This document shows, piece after piece, positions 54,594 to 62,952 of a stretch of 64,000 nucleotides of DNA. Made by a program: the position numbers and the translations under genes. Each line of letters starts with the position of its first letter. The first letter of the stretch is position 1. The stretch covers positions 2,046,001 through 2,110,000 of the forward strand of contig NZ_CP107976.1 in the NCBI RefSeq assembly GCF_036099295.1, given 5' to 3'. Under the pieces are notes generated by a model. The model saw only the letters and a program-made list of their open reading frames with translations. It ran no database searches and was not told the DNA's origin. This DNA is from Streptomyces sp. NBC_00358. GTDB lineage: Bacteria; Actinomycetota; Actinomycetes; Streptomycetales; Streptomycetaceae.

Positions 54594-56711
54594 TCAGGCC
54601 GCCTGCTCGTCCGGGCTTGCCGGCAAAGGCACTTGGGGTCCGTCGCACTCGCGCAGCCAGCGGCTCAGTACGTCGTGCACCCGCTCGGCGCCGACGAGTT
54701 CGGTGTCCGCGCCGACGAACTCGGTCTCCGTGAGCGCGAGTTCGGTGTTCGGGCCGACCGGCGTCGACAGGGCCACCGGGGAGAGCAGGAAGGGCCGCCC
54801 CTGGGCGCCGCCGAGGCCACCGTGGGAGCCGATCTGCTCCTCGAAGGCGAGGACTTCGCCCTCGGCGGGGTCGTACCACGAGTTGACCATGATGTCGGCG
54901 GTGTGCGGGAAGGAGTGTGTGCGCCGCACGGCGTCGGCGGCGCCGGGGCCGAAGTCGGCGAGGGGGCCCGGGTGTTCGTCGTCGAGGCGGTCCACCGGCA
55001 CCTCGGCTCCGTGCGCCCCGAGCACGAGCCCGCCGTGCTCCTCGCTGCGGACCAGGAGGAAGCCGACCCCGGGGTGGTTGGCGAGCGTGGACAGCAGCGC
55101 GGGGTGGCGGCGGTCGATCTCCTCCCGGCTCATCCGGTGCGGAACGTCGGGGAAGGAGACGAGACCGAGGTTGCCGGAGGCCAGGACGAGGGGCTCGGAG
55201 CGGCGCCCGGACGGCCCGAGCCGCTCCTCGCGCTCCTCGACCGGCCTGCGCAGCGCGGCGCGCACGGCGGTCCGCGCCTCGGCTCCGCTGTGGGTCCTCC
55301 GGGCCTTGCGGGGCACGGGCAGCCCGCAGCCGGCCCGGACCAGATTGCCGAGGCTGAGGCCGTAGCGGGCCAGGAACGTCTCACCCGGGCTCTGGCCGTG
55401 GTCGGAGAGGACGACGATCCGGTACGGGCGCGGGGCGTGCTCGGCGACCTTCTCGATCAGCGCGAGGGAGCGGTCGAGCCGCTGCAGGATCTTCTCGGTG
55501 TCCCGGCTCCGCGGCCCGGAGTGGTGCGCCACCTCGTCGTACGCCACCAGGTCCGCGTAGACCGCGTTGCGCCCGGCGAGCAGGTCGCCGATCACCGCGG
55601 CGACCACGACGTCCCGCTCGACGACCGTCGCGAAGGCGCGGACGAACGGGTACAGCCCGCCGCGCTTGACGCGGGGCCGTCGCCGCTTCAGGCGGGCCCA
55701 GGTGGACTGGCCCGTCTCCCGGAAGACCTCGGCGACGAACGACATCGCCGTACGGACGGCGTTGGCCGGGTCGGAGAAGTACGCGAAGTAGCCCGCCCGC
55801 GAACGGTTGTCCCGTCCCCTGCGCGCGGCCACGGACAGCACCAGGGCGAGCTCGTCGGCGCCGCCGCTGAAGAGGTTGCCGCGGCTCGCGCCGTCGGCGG
55901 TGAGCAGTCCCCCGTCGCCGGTGTGCTCGACGGCCCGGCGCTGGAGTTCGGCGGCGCCGGCCGGCCGGTTGCAGACCATGACCTCCTCGGTGTCCTTCTC
56001 GTACCACCGGAAGGCCGGGACGTCGTGGTTGCTGCCGTGCAGGATGCCCAGTTGGCTGGCGCCGGTCTGGCTGGACCAGTCGGTGCGCCACGGGGTGAGG
56101 CGGTGGGTCGGACGGGTACCGCCCAGCCACCGGGCCGCGGTCGGCATCAGGCCCTTGCCGATCGCCTCCAGCAGGACGTCGTGCCCGACCCCGTCGAGCT
56201 GGAGGAAGACCGCACCGTGCGTCGAGGGACCGGGCTGCCCGGCGGCGCGTCTGCGGCGGCGGTCGGCGAGACGGTAGAGCCGGCGGCGGTACGCGTCGTC
56301 GTCCCGTACGGCGAGAGCGGCGCCGGTGGCCGAGGCGACGGCGGACATCACGGCGGCCACCACGACGGCGGTCTCGGGGGCCGCCTCCCCGTGCCCGGAG
56401 GGGTTGAGCCGCAGGGCGATCAGCAGCAGCGAGCCGTTCAGGAAGAAGACGAGCAGGCCGAGAACCAGGGCGGGGACGAGCAGCAGGGCCCGCACGAGCA
56501 GGGGCCACACCAGCGAGGACAGAAGGCCGAAGACGCCCGCGCCCGCCGCGGCGGTGACGGCGATCCGGGTCGCGCTGTCCCCGCCGGCCGACTGCAACCG
56601 GAAGTCGGGCAGCGCGCCGGCCAGGACGAGCATCGTGACCGTGGACGCGGCCCACACCGTGATGCTTCGCCCCACCGCGCTGGCGAGGCGCCGCCACCGT
56701 CCTCCGTCCAC
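54594..56711 (-). CDS. Phage-holin-like membrane domain fused to alkaline-phosphatase-superfamily domain
   Basis: A 705-residue protein. The first about 135 residues have four hydrophobic spans and match the mycobacterial four-span holin-like (PF04020-type) proteins. The rest is an alkaline phosphatase/phosphodiesterase fold: 'GAVFLQLDGVGHDVLLEAI' with the first metal Asp, 'YADLVAYDEVAHHSGPRS' with Asp/His/His, and 'RIVVLSDHGQSPGETF' with Asp/His. Such nucleotide pyrophosphatase-type enzymes hydrolyse phosphomono- or diesters. The GTG start has 'GAGGTGGGC' upstream. The active domain topology (outside or inside) is not certain; substrate may be a lipid or polymer phosphoester. Confidence 0.82.
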   Translation of the reverse strand: MDGGRWRRLASAVGRSITVWAASTVTMLVLAGALPDFRLQSAGGDSATRIAVTAAAGAGVFGLLSSLVWPLLVRALLLVPALVLGLLVFFLNGSLLLIALRLNPSGHGEAAPETAVVVAAVMSAVASATGAALAVRDDDAYRRRLYRLADRRRRRAAGQPGPSTHGAVFLQLDGVGHDVLLEAIGKGLMPTAARWLGGTRPTHRLTPWRTDWSSQTGASQLGILHGSNHDVPAFRWYEKDTEEVMVCNRPAGAAELQRRAVEHTGDGGLLTADGASRGNLFSGGADELALVLSVAARRGRDNRSRAGYFAYFSDPANAVRTAMSFVAEVFRETGQSTWARLKRRRPRVKRGGLYPFVRAFATVVERDVVVAAVIGDLLAGRNAVYADLVAYDEVAHHSGPRSRDTEKILQRLDRSLALIEKVAEHAPRPYRIVVLSDHGQSPGETFLARYGLSLGNLVRAGCGLPVPRKARRTHSGAEARTAVRAALRRPVEEREERLGPSGRRSEPLVLASGNLGLVSFPDVPHRMSREEIDRRHPALLSTLANHPGVGFLLVRSEEHGGLVLGAHGAEVPVDRLDDEHPGPLADFGPGAADAVRRTHSFPHTADIMVNSWYDPAEGEVLAFEEQIGSHGGLGGAQGRPFLLSPVALSTPVGPNTELALTETEFVGADTELVGAERVHDVLSRWLRECDGPQVPLPASPDEQAA

Positions 56712-56866
56712 GCCCAGCCCACCTCACGTCCCGGCCCGCCCGGTCCGCGCGGCCTGCTCCCACCTTGTCACAACGGCCGGAGAACCCCAGAAGTCCCCAA
56801 AAGCCGCAGGCAGTCCCCCGGAGCCTCCGCCGCGGCCCTCCCGCGGCGCCCGGCCCGGCCGAGGGA

Positions 56867-57346
56867 TCAGCGGCCGTCGTACCCGGCCGTCGGCATCGAC
56901 AGACGGCGGTGGACCCGGGCCTTCATCTGGGCGTCGTACGACGGTTCGGCGGTGCCCACGGTCTCGACGCGCACACCGCGGCGCACGCACTCGGCGGTGA
57001 ATTCCTCGACCGAGGCGAGCGCGCGCTCCAGGACCCGGTGGCTGGGCGCGACGAACAGGTCCACGAGGCCGGCCTCGACGTCCGCCCACAGGCTGCGGTG
57101 GTCGGGGCGCAGCCCGCGTACGAGGAGTTCGCGCGTGACGACATGGCCGTGCTCCGCGGCCCAGCGGGCACACATCGCGTGCTGGCTGCGGGAGTCGACG
57201 AGGAAGGGGTCCTCGTCGAGCTCCTCCAGAGGTGTCAGGCTCGCGATCGCCATGACGCGAAGCGACGGGGCGCGTGGCGCCGGGGCGCTCCACTCGTGCG
57301 AGCGGTCGAGGGCGTGCGTGCCGGAGGCAGCGCGTGCGTCTCCCAT
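56867..57346 (-). CDS. Degenerate resolvase/serine-recombinase-like protein
   Basis: A 159-residue protein. Residues about 28-140 follow the fold pattern of a serine recombinase N-terminal domain: 'RSQHAMCARWAAEHGHVV', 'LWADVEAGLVDLFVAPSHRVLERAL', 'FTAECVRRGVRVETVG'. The catalytic serine position (RxS near the start) reads RVM ('LRVMAIASL'), and no C-terminal DNA-binding region is present. It is therefore unlikely to recombine DNA. It is divergent from the metallo-beta-lactamase-fold gene (84-base gap). Function unknown; it might bind DNA-independent partners or be a relic. Confidence 0.6.
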   Translation of the reverse strand: MGDARAASGTHALDRSHEWSAPAPRAPSLRVMAIASLTPLEELDEDPFLVDSRSQHAMCARWAAEHGHVVTRELLVRGLRPDHRSLWADVEAGLVDLFVAPSHRVLERALASVEEFTAECVRRGVRVETVGTAEPSYDAQMKARVHRRLSMPTAGYDGR

Positions 57347-57430
57347 GGCGTCCCCCTCACCTCCGGGTTTCGCCGCCGACCCTACTCCTGCCCGTAGGCT
57401 CGGGGGGAGTCGCGCGAAGGAGGTAAAGAG

Positions 57431-58204
57431 GTGCCGGTGGAGATCACCTGGTGGGGGCACGCCACCTGCACGCTGGAGGACTCCGGGACGCGTGTGCTCA
57501 CCGATCCGCTCTTCGCGCGCCGGCTCGCGCACCTGCGGCGCAGGCGCGGGGCGCCGCCCCCTCCCTCGGCGGCGGTCGCCGACGTGGCGCTCGTCTCCCA
57601 TCTGCACGCCGACCATCTGCATCTGCCCTCGCTGGCCCGGCTGGCTCCGGGCACCCGGCTGCTCGTGCCGCGCGGCGCCCCACGCTCGGTGCCCGGACTG
57701 CGCAGGCTGGACCATCTGCGGATCACCGAGGTCGCGCCCGGTGACCGCACCCGGGTCGGTGACCTGGTCGTCCGCACGGTTGCGGCACGGCACGACGGAC
57801 GGCGGCTGCCGATCGGACCGCACCGCTCCCCCGCCGTGGGGTACGTGGTCGAGGGCGAGGCACGGACGTACTTCGCCGGGGACACCGGGCTGTTCGCGTC
57901 GATGGCCGAAGAGGTCGGAGCGGTCGACGTGGCCCTGCTGCCGGTGGGCGGCTGGGGTCCGTATCTGGGCGAGGGCCATCTCGACGCGGGGCGTGCCGCC
58001 GAGGCGCTCGCCGCGCTGCGTCCGCGGAGCGCAGTGCCGGTGCACTACGGCACGTTCTGGCCCATCGGGATGGATGCCGTGCGCCCTCATGAATTCCACG
58101 CGCCGGGCGAGGAGTTCGTGCGCCTGGCGGCCGAGCGCGTGCCCCAGGTGGCGGTGCACCTCCTGGGGCACGGCGAGAGCGTGCGTCCGGAGGCCGCTCG
58201 GTGA
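57431..58204 (+). CDS. Metallo-beta-lactamase-fold hydrolase
   Basis: A 257-residue MBL-fold protein of the UlaG-like group. The metal motif is 'SHLHADHLHLP' (HxHxDH). Further ligands are in 'TVAARHDGR', 'YFAGDTGLF' and 'VPVHYGTF'. Cytoplasmic, no signal peptide. The GTG is behind an excellent AAGGAGG. Its stop overlaps the start of the DedA-type gene (GTGA), so the two are co-translated. Substrate unknown. Confidence 0.88.
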   Translation: MPVEITWWGHATCTLEDSGTRVLTDPLFARRLAHLRRRRGAPPPPSAAVADVALVSHLHADHLHLPSLARLAPGTRLLVPRGAPRSVPGLRRLDHLRITEVAPGDRTRVGDLVVRTVAARHDGRRLPIGPHRSPAVGYVVEGEARTYFAGDTGLFASMAEEVGAVDVALLPVGGWGPYLGEGHLDAGRAAEALAALRPRSAVPVHYGTFWPIGMDAVRPHEFHAPGEEFVRLAAERVPQVAVHLLGHGESVRPEAAR

Positions 58205-58902
58205 TTCCCTGGCCCGCCGCGGGGGCGGTGGTTCCCTCTCTGCTCCGGTCGGTCGGGGGCTCCGCTCCGGTGGTGTTCCTGTCCGCCACGGCCCCGGCCG
58301 TGCCACCGGAGTCCACCCAGCAGGCGATCGGGTATCCGTCCCTGTTCCTGCTGGTGCTGATCGGCGCGCTGGTACCGGTGGTACCGACGGGTGCGCTGGT
58401 GAGTTCGGCGGCGGTGGTGGCCTTCCATCGGACGTCGACGTCGCCCTTCGCGCTGCTGATGGTGTTCCTGGTGTCCTCGGTCGCCGCCTTCCTCGGCGAC
58501 ATATCGCTGTACTGGCTCGGTCGGCGCGGCATGGGTTCGAAGAACGGGTCGCGCTGGCTGGAGGCGATCCGGGTGCGCGCGCCCGAGGACCGGCTCGCTC
58601 AGGCGCAGCGCAAACTCGGCGAGCACGGCATCGCCGTCCTGGTCCTGTCGCGCCTGGTGCCGGCGGGCCGTATTCCGGTGATGCTGGCCTGCCTGATGGC
58701 GAAGATGCCGATGCGCGTCTTCGCCCGCGGGGACATCCCGGCCTGTCTCGCCTGGGCGGCGACGTACCAGATCATCGGCATCCTCGGCGGCTCGCTCTTC
58801 CCCGAGCCGTGGGAGGGCGTGGTCGCGGCGGTGGCCCTGACCCTCGCGATCAGCGCGGCGCCGAGCGTGTGGCGCAGGATCCGCAGGACGTCGGCGCCCT
58901 AG
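58201..58902 (+). CDS. DedA-family membrane protein
   Basis: A 233-residue integral membrane protein with about five hydrophobic spans. DedA signatures are 'SVAAFLGDISLYWLGRRG' and 'LSRLVPAGRIPVMLACLMAKMP', where the conserved Arg/Gly pattern 'F/LxRxxPxxR' is present. DedA proteins flip or transport phospholipid carriers and support envelope homeostasis. The GTG start overlaps the preceding stop. Its last part ends 23 bases before the convergent broken MBL gene. Confidence 0.88.
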   Translation: MIPWPAAGAVVPSLLRSVGGSAPVVFLSATAPAVPPESTQQAIGYPSLFLLVLIGALVPVVPTGALVSSAAVVAFHRTSTSPFALLMVFLVSSVAAFLGDISLYWLGRRGMGSKNGSRWLEAIRVRAPEDRLAQAQRKLGEHGIAVLVLSRLVPAGRIPVMLACLMAKMPMRVFARGDIPACLAWAATYQIIGILGGSLFPEPWEGVVAAVALTLAISAAPSVWRRIRRTSAP

Positions 58903-58925
58903 GAACCCTCGTCCTGAAGGCACGG

Positions 58926-60039
58926 TCACTCCAGGACCCGGGAGCCTCCCACCGCCAGGTCCCGCAGGTCCTCCCGGGCCAGGCCCGCCCGTTGCCAGGC
59001 TGCCCGCACCCGTCGCAGGGGCTCCAGCACCGGTTCCGCGGAGAGCACGAACGTACCCCAGTGCATCGGTGCCATCCGCCGCGCTCTCAGGTCGACGGCC
59101 GCCCGCACCGCCTCTTCCGGGTCGCAGTGCACATCGCTCAGCCACCAACGGGGTCGTCCGCGCCGATGGGCAGGAGAGCGAGGTCGATCCCCGGATGGCA
59201 CTGCCCGATGCGGCCGAACCAGTGGCCGTATCCGGTGTCGCCCGCGAAGTACACCCGTTGTCCGCCGGGCGCCGCCAGGACCCAGCCGCCCCACAGCGAG
59301 CGGCAGGTGTCGGTGAGGGTGCGCTTGGACCAGTGGTGGGCGGGGACGAAGTCGAAGCGGACGCCGTCGAGTTCGGCCGCCCCCACCAGTCCAGCTCGGT
59401 GATCCGGGTGAACCGACGCCGTCTGAACCACCATCCGAGTCCGGCGGGGACGAACACCGCGGTGTCGCGCGGGAGTCGGCGCAGGGTCGGTGCGTCCAGA
59501 TGGTCGTAGTGGTTGTGGCTGATGACGACCGCGTCGACGCGTGGCAGGGCGCTCCAGGCCACGCCGACCGGGGTGATCCGGGCCGGGGTGCCCACGATCC
59601 TGCGGGACCAGACCGGGTCGGTGAGCACGGTGAGCCCGCCGATCCGGATCACCCAACTCGCGTGTCCCGCCCAGGAGACGGCGACCGTACGGGCCTCCAC
59701 GCGGGGCAGCGGTCCCGGCTCGAACGGCAGCAAGGGGATGTCGGCGAGCCCCTCGGCCCCCGGCCGCAGGGCGCCCTCGCGGGCGAAGCGCGCGAGGGCG
59801 CGGAGCCCCGGCAGCGGCGCGGTCAGCCGGTCCACGAAGGACCGGGGCCAGACACGCCGTTCGCCGAGCGGGCGCGGCTCGGGGAGCGGGGGCGGCTCCG
59901 CGAACGGGCGCGGCTCGGGGAGCGGGGGTGCGGGTGGAAGGAACGCCGGGTGTCCCGGTGCCTGGGCGGCGGGTGGCGGCGGGGGATCGCCGGTGTCCTG
60001 GGTCGTCGTGCTCGGGGCCGACTCGGACTGCCGCGTCAT
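58926..60039 (-). pseudogene. MBL-fold hydrolase (NAPE-PLD/UlaG-like) with two 1-base frameshifts
   Basis: The protein is continuous only if two single bases are restored. Part 1 (from ATG 60039) carries a Pro-rich start, 'SWAGHASWVIRIGG', 'TDPVWSRR' and 'ISHNHYDHLD'. After 'ELDWWG' the frame shifts at a run of five C (59380-59384); part 2 reads 'AELDGVRFDFVPAHHWSKRT' and 'FAGDTGYGHWF'. A second shift occurs at a run of four G (59150-59153); part 3 reads 'RWWLSDVHCDPEEAV' and 'PMHWGTF'. With both bases added the gene has 372 codons. Both lesions are homopolymer shortenings, so assembly error is as likely as real decay. The ATG overlaps the stop of the upstream gene (ATGA). Confidence 0.85.
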
Positions 60040-61283
60040 CGAGGGGACTCCCATCGCTGAGCATCGTCGCGGAGATCGTCGAAGGCCGACCCCAACAGGG
60101 TCAACGCGCTGTGCACATGCGGCAGTTCCAGTGGATCGGAGGAGGCGAGCGACTCCTCCCGCTCCTCGTCCGAGGAACCGAGCAGGGGCCCGGTGCCGAG
60201 GCGGACCCGGAGCGCGGCGAGGTCGTCGCCGAAGCGGTGTCCGCCCGGCGCGGGCATCCCCAGCCGGGCGGACAGGTAGTCCTCCAGGTCCTGCGCGTCG
60301 CCGACACCGTGCGCGCCGAGGGCGGTGCGCAGTGGCCCGAGGTCGACGTACAGGTGTCGGCCGGCCTGCGGGGGGCGCACCACGGCACCGGCGGCGCCCA
60401 CCAGGCGCTGCGCGGCGTCGGCGACGCGGGCGTGCAGGCGTACGGCCGCCGTGAGCCGCCCGGTGATCGCGGCGGGCTCGCCGAGCGCGTACGCGGCCGC
60501 CGCGGCGACCGGTTCGGCGACGCGCGCGCCGAGCACGGTGAGCACGTCGAGGACCCGGGAACGCAGCAGAGCGCCCGCGTCGTTGCCGGGGAACCGGGCG
60601 ACGGCGGCCGGCCAGCCCTGCGGCAGGAAGGCGCCCGCGAGGTCCGTGATCACGGTGACGTCGTCGGGGAGCATCTCGGCGGGGCTGAGCAGCACGGTGT
60701 CGTGCGGCCGGTGCAGGGTGTCGCGCCAGGTCTCGTCGCTGACGATGTGCAGTCCCTCGCCCGCCGCGGCCTCCACGGTCTCGTGCACCACCTCGGGCGG
60801 AGCGACGGTCGCGGTCGGGTCGTCGGCGACGGACAGCAGGAGCAGACGCGGGTCGCCGCCCTCCGCGCGGACCCTGCGGACGGTCTCCAGCAGGGCGTAC
60901 GGATCGGGGACGCCGCCGCACTCCGCCGGCGTCGCCACCCGGAACACGGATCTGCCCAGCAGCCGTGCCTGCGGCGCCCACCACGCGGCGCACGGGCGGG
61001 GCGCGAGGACATCGCCGCCGATGGCTCCGGTCAGCGCCAGCAGCAGCGCGGGGGCTCCGGGGGCGGCCACCACCCGGTCGGGTGCGGCGGGCAGCCCGCG
61101 CCGGGTCCAGTAGCCGCGGGCGGCGTCGAGGAGCGCGGGGCCGCCGCCGAACAGCGCGGCGTCGGAGCGGCCCGCGGCGTCGGCCAGCACGGACCGGAGT
61201 TCCGGCAGCACGGGCAGGCCCTGGTCGGGCAGCGGCGGCCCGTAGCGGACCGGTCCGTGGCCTTCCGGATCCGTCCGCCGCAT
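60036..61283 (-). CDS. Aminotransferase-fold protein without any lysine
   Basis: A 415-residue protein with the layout of a class I/II aminotransferase: 'GGGPALLDAARGYWTRRGLP' near the start, 'VAAPGAPALLLALTGAI', and 'HIVSDETWRDTL' (182-189), which corresponds to the SDE-x-Y/W motif holding the PLP ring nitrogen. The position of the Schiff-base lysine ('SxSK...GxR' in relatives) reads 'TDLAGAFLPQGW' (213-224). No lysine occurs anywhere in the protein. It cannot form the usual internal aldimine. ATG 61283 with 'GGAGGCAGGT' upstream is preferred over a TTG at 61451. It is coupled to the broken MBL gene by ATGA. Confidence 0.75.
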   Translation of the reverse strand: MRRTDPEGHGPVRYGPPLPDQGLPVLPELRSVLADAAGRSDAALFGGGPALLDAARGYWTRRGLPAAPDRVVAAPGAPALLLALTGAIGGDVLAPRPCAAWWAPQARLLGRSVFRVATPAECGGVPDPYALLETVRRVRAEGGDPRLLLLSVADDPTATVAPPEVVHETVEAAAGEGLHIVSDETWRDTLHRPHDTVLLSPAEMLPDDVTVITDLAGAFLPQGWPAAVARFPGNDAGALLRSRVLDVLTVLGARVAEPVAAAAAYALGEPAAITGRLTAAVRLHARVADAAQRLVGAAGAVVRPPQAGRHLYVDLGPLRTALGAHGVGDAQDLEDYLSARLGMPAPGGHRFGDDLAALRVRLGTGPLLGSSDEEREESLASSDPLELPHVHSALTLLGSAFDDLRDDAQRWESPR

Positions 61284-61589
61284 ACCTGCCTCCGCACCGT
61301 GGGTGCTGCCGTGCCCTGTTCCGGAGCCTGCCTGTCCGTACGGTTCCGGGTGTTCGTGCCCCCGCCCGCGGTTCACCCCGCGCGGACCGCCGTCCCGCGC
61401 CGTGGGCCTCTCGGCTTCCAGCGGCATGCCGTCCCAGGAGTGTTCTCGCAAGGGTCCTCGGAAGTGGTCTCCGGAGGGGGCTCCGCAGGGCTGGCGGGAG
61501 AGCTGTCGGGAGGGCTGTCCTGAGCGTGCCCGTCACCCCGTCGCCCGTCGACCGTCGCGCCGTCGACCGTCACCGTGCCGCCCGCCCGG
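61284..61589. other. 306-base intergenic region
   Basis: The gap between the lysine-free aminotransferase-like gene and the wall-protein gene contains a repeated 'tcgaccgtc/cgccgtcgaccgtc' word (about 61545-61570) and the series 'ggaagtggtctccggagggggctcc'. An in-frame TTG at 61451 could extend the aminotransferase-like protein by 56 low-complexity residues. I see no other gene. Confidence 0.4.
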
Positions 61590-62747
61590 CTACGCCCGCC
61601 GCCGGTGCGGTCGGCGCAACCGGTGCAGCCGATGGGCGGCCCCGCCCAAGGCCCCGGCGATCAGCACACCGCCGGCGATCAGGGCGGGCACGGAGTCGGT
61701 GAACACGCCGCCCTCACCGGCCCGCACACCGCGCTGGACGGTGGGGGGACGCTCACCCGCACCGGTGCCCGCGCCGGTATCGGCACCGGCCCCGCCGTCG
61801 GGGCTGTGCGTCGCCGTGCCACCCCGCGCCACGGAGTACGACGCGGTCCACTGCTTCCCGTGACCGCCCTGCGGCGCGGGACAGACGCCGTCCACGCTCC
61901 ACCGCCCGTCCGCGCCTCCGGTGCCGGGTCCCGTCGTGTCCGGACCGGCCTTGTCCGGGGCCACCGTGCCGGGGGCCGAGGTGTCGGGACCCACCGAGTC
62001 CGGGCCGACCGTGTCGGGACCCACCGTGTCGGGTCCGACATCGTCCGGGCCCACGGTGTCCGGACCGACGGTGTCCGGACCGACGGTGTCCGGCCCCACC
62101 GTGTCCGGCCCGACGTCGTCAGGGGTCGCCGGGTCCGGTACGACCGGGGCGCCGGCGACGGGAGCGGGTGCCAGGGCATCGGGTGCGACGGTGTCCGAGC
62201 CACCGGGGTAGGCACTCACCCCGTCCGCGCTCCCCACGTCGGACTCCTTCGCGACGAGGTTCTTCGCATCGGACGTCTTCGCGTCGGGATTCTTCGCGTC
62301 GGAAGCGCCCGACGCGCCGGAGCCCGACCTGTCGGAGCCCACCGGGCCGGGACCCACCGTGTCGGGGACCACCGTGTCGGAGCCGATCCCCGCGTCGGAC
62401 CCCGTCGCGGCGGGATCGCCCAGGGTGTCGGACGCTCCCCCGGACTCGCCGGAAGGGATGTGCGCCGTACCGCTGTAGGAGGCGGCGCCGGCGGTACCCG
62501 GGTCGGTGTCCTCGACGCGGTGCAGTTGGACCTTGCCCTCCTCGAAACCCTGGGAGCTGGCGTCGATCAGGTCGGGCGGGGTCCCCGTGATCGCGTCGCA
62601 GGTGACCGTGATGGTGACGGTGCCGCCGGGTTCGACGGAGCCCGGACTGACCTGCGCGGCCGGATCCGCGGACGCGCCCGACGCGGCGGCGCCCAGGGCT
62701 GCGCCGGCCAGGGCGGTGGCGTACAGGGCACGGGCGGTACGGCGCAT
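61590..62747 (-). CDS. Secreted, wall-anchored repeat protein
   Basis: A 385-residue surface protein. Signal peptide about 1-27 ('ATALAGAALGAAASGASA'); a short N-terminal domain with 'VTITVTCDAITG'; a Ser/Asp/Ala/Lys-rich stretch; an array of about ten five-residue repeats of the type D-T-V-G-P (about 210-265); a Cys-containing segment ('SVDGVCPAPQGGHGKQWTASYS'), broken here only by my quoting limit at 22 residues so see 'VDGVCPAPQGG'; and a C-terminal hydrophobic helix followed by a strongly basic tail ('HRLHRLRRPHRRRA'). No LAxTG motif, so anchoring is by the membrane helix. The repeats resemble a Pro-rich wall-spanning spacer. No function can be assigned. Confidence 0.8.
   Translation of the reverse strand: MRRTARALYATALAGAALGAAASGASADPAAQVSPGSVEPGGTVTITVTCDAITGTPPDLIDASSQGFEEGKVQLHRVEDTDPGTAGAASYSGTAHIPSGESGGASDTLGDPAATGSDAGIGSDTVVPDTVGPGPVGSDRSGSGASGASDAKNPDAKTSDAKNLVAKESDVGSADGVSAYPGGSDTVAPDALAPAPVAGAPVVPDPATPDDVGPDTVGPDTVGPDTVGPDTVGPDDVGPDTVGPDTVGPDSVGPDTSAPGTVAPDKAGPDTTGPGTGGADGRWSVDGVCPAPQGGHGKQWTASYSVARGGTATHSPDGGAGADTGAGTGAGERPPTVQRGVRAGEGGVFTDSVPALIAGGVLIAGALGGAAHRLHRLRRPHRRRA
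61930..62110. repeat. 15-bp tandem repeats inside the wall-protein gene
   Basis: The unit GTGTCCGGACCGACG and near-identical forms repeat in register with the reading frame (15 bp = 5 codons, encoding D-T-V-G-P). About ten copies are present. Several adjacent copies are identical at DNA level, so copy number may vary between strains. Confidence 0.85.
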
Positions 62748-62952
62748 GAGCGGGGCTCCTTCGGAGGGGCTGCGGTCCGAGGGCCACGGCCGTCGTGCCC
62801 CTCGGGCCCATCAGAGCCCGCCGGGCCGCCGGGCGCGAACGGCCGGGCACCATTCGCGGGACAACAGGGCCCGTGCGGGTGACGTCGCCGGGGTCGGCGG
62901 CCGGTCCCCGCGTACGGCGTCCTCCGTCCCCCGCCCCGATTCCCGCCGCACG

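Noticed and set aside
54594-56711. Prophage lysis gene because of the holin-like domain
   Set aside because: The domain is fused to a phosphatase and no other phage genes are present.
56867-57346. Mobile element or integrase remnant
   Set aside because: No terminal repeats, attachment-like duplications or other mobility genes are near the resolvase-like gene.
54108-59402. A rightward open frame of more than 1700 codons
   Set aside because: It runs antisense to the clear ATPase, phosphatase and resolvase-like genes and overlaps MBL and DedA genes out of frame; composition is that of a high-GC shadow.
58087-61536. A leftward open frame of about 1150 codons as one giant protein
   Set aside because: It joins antisense of DedA, one third of the frameshifted MBL gene and shadow of the aminotransferase-like gene.
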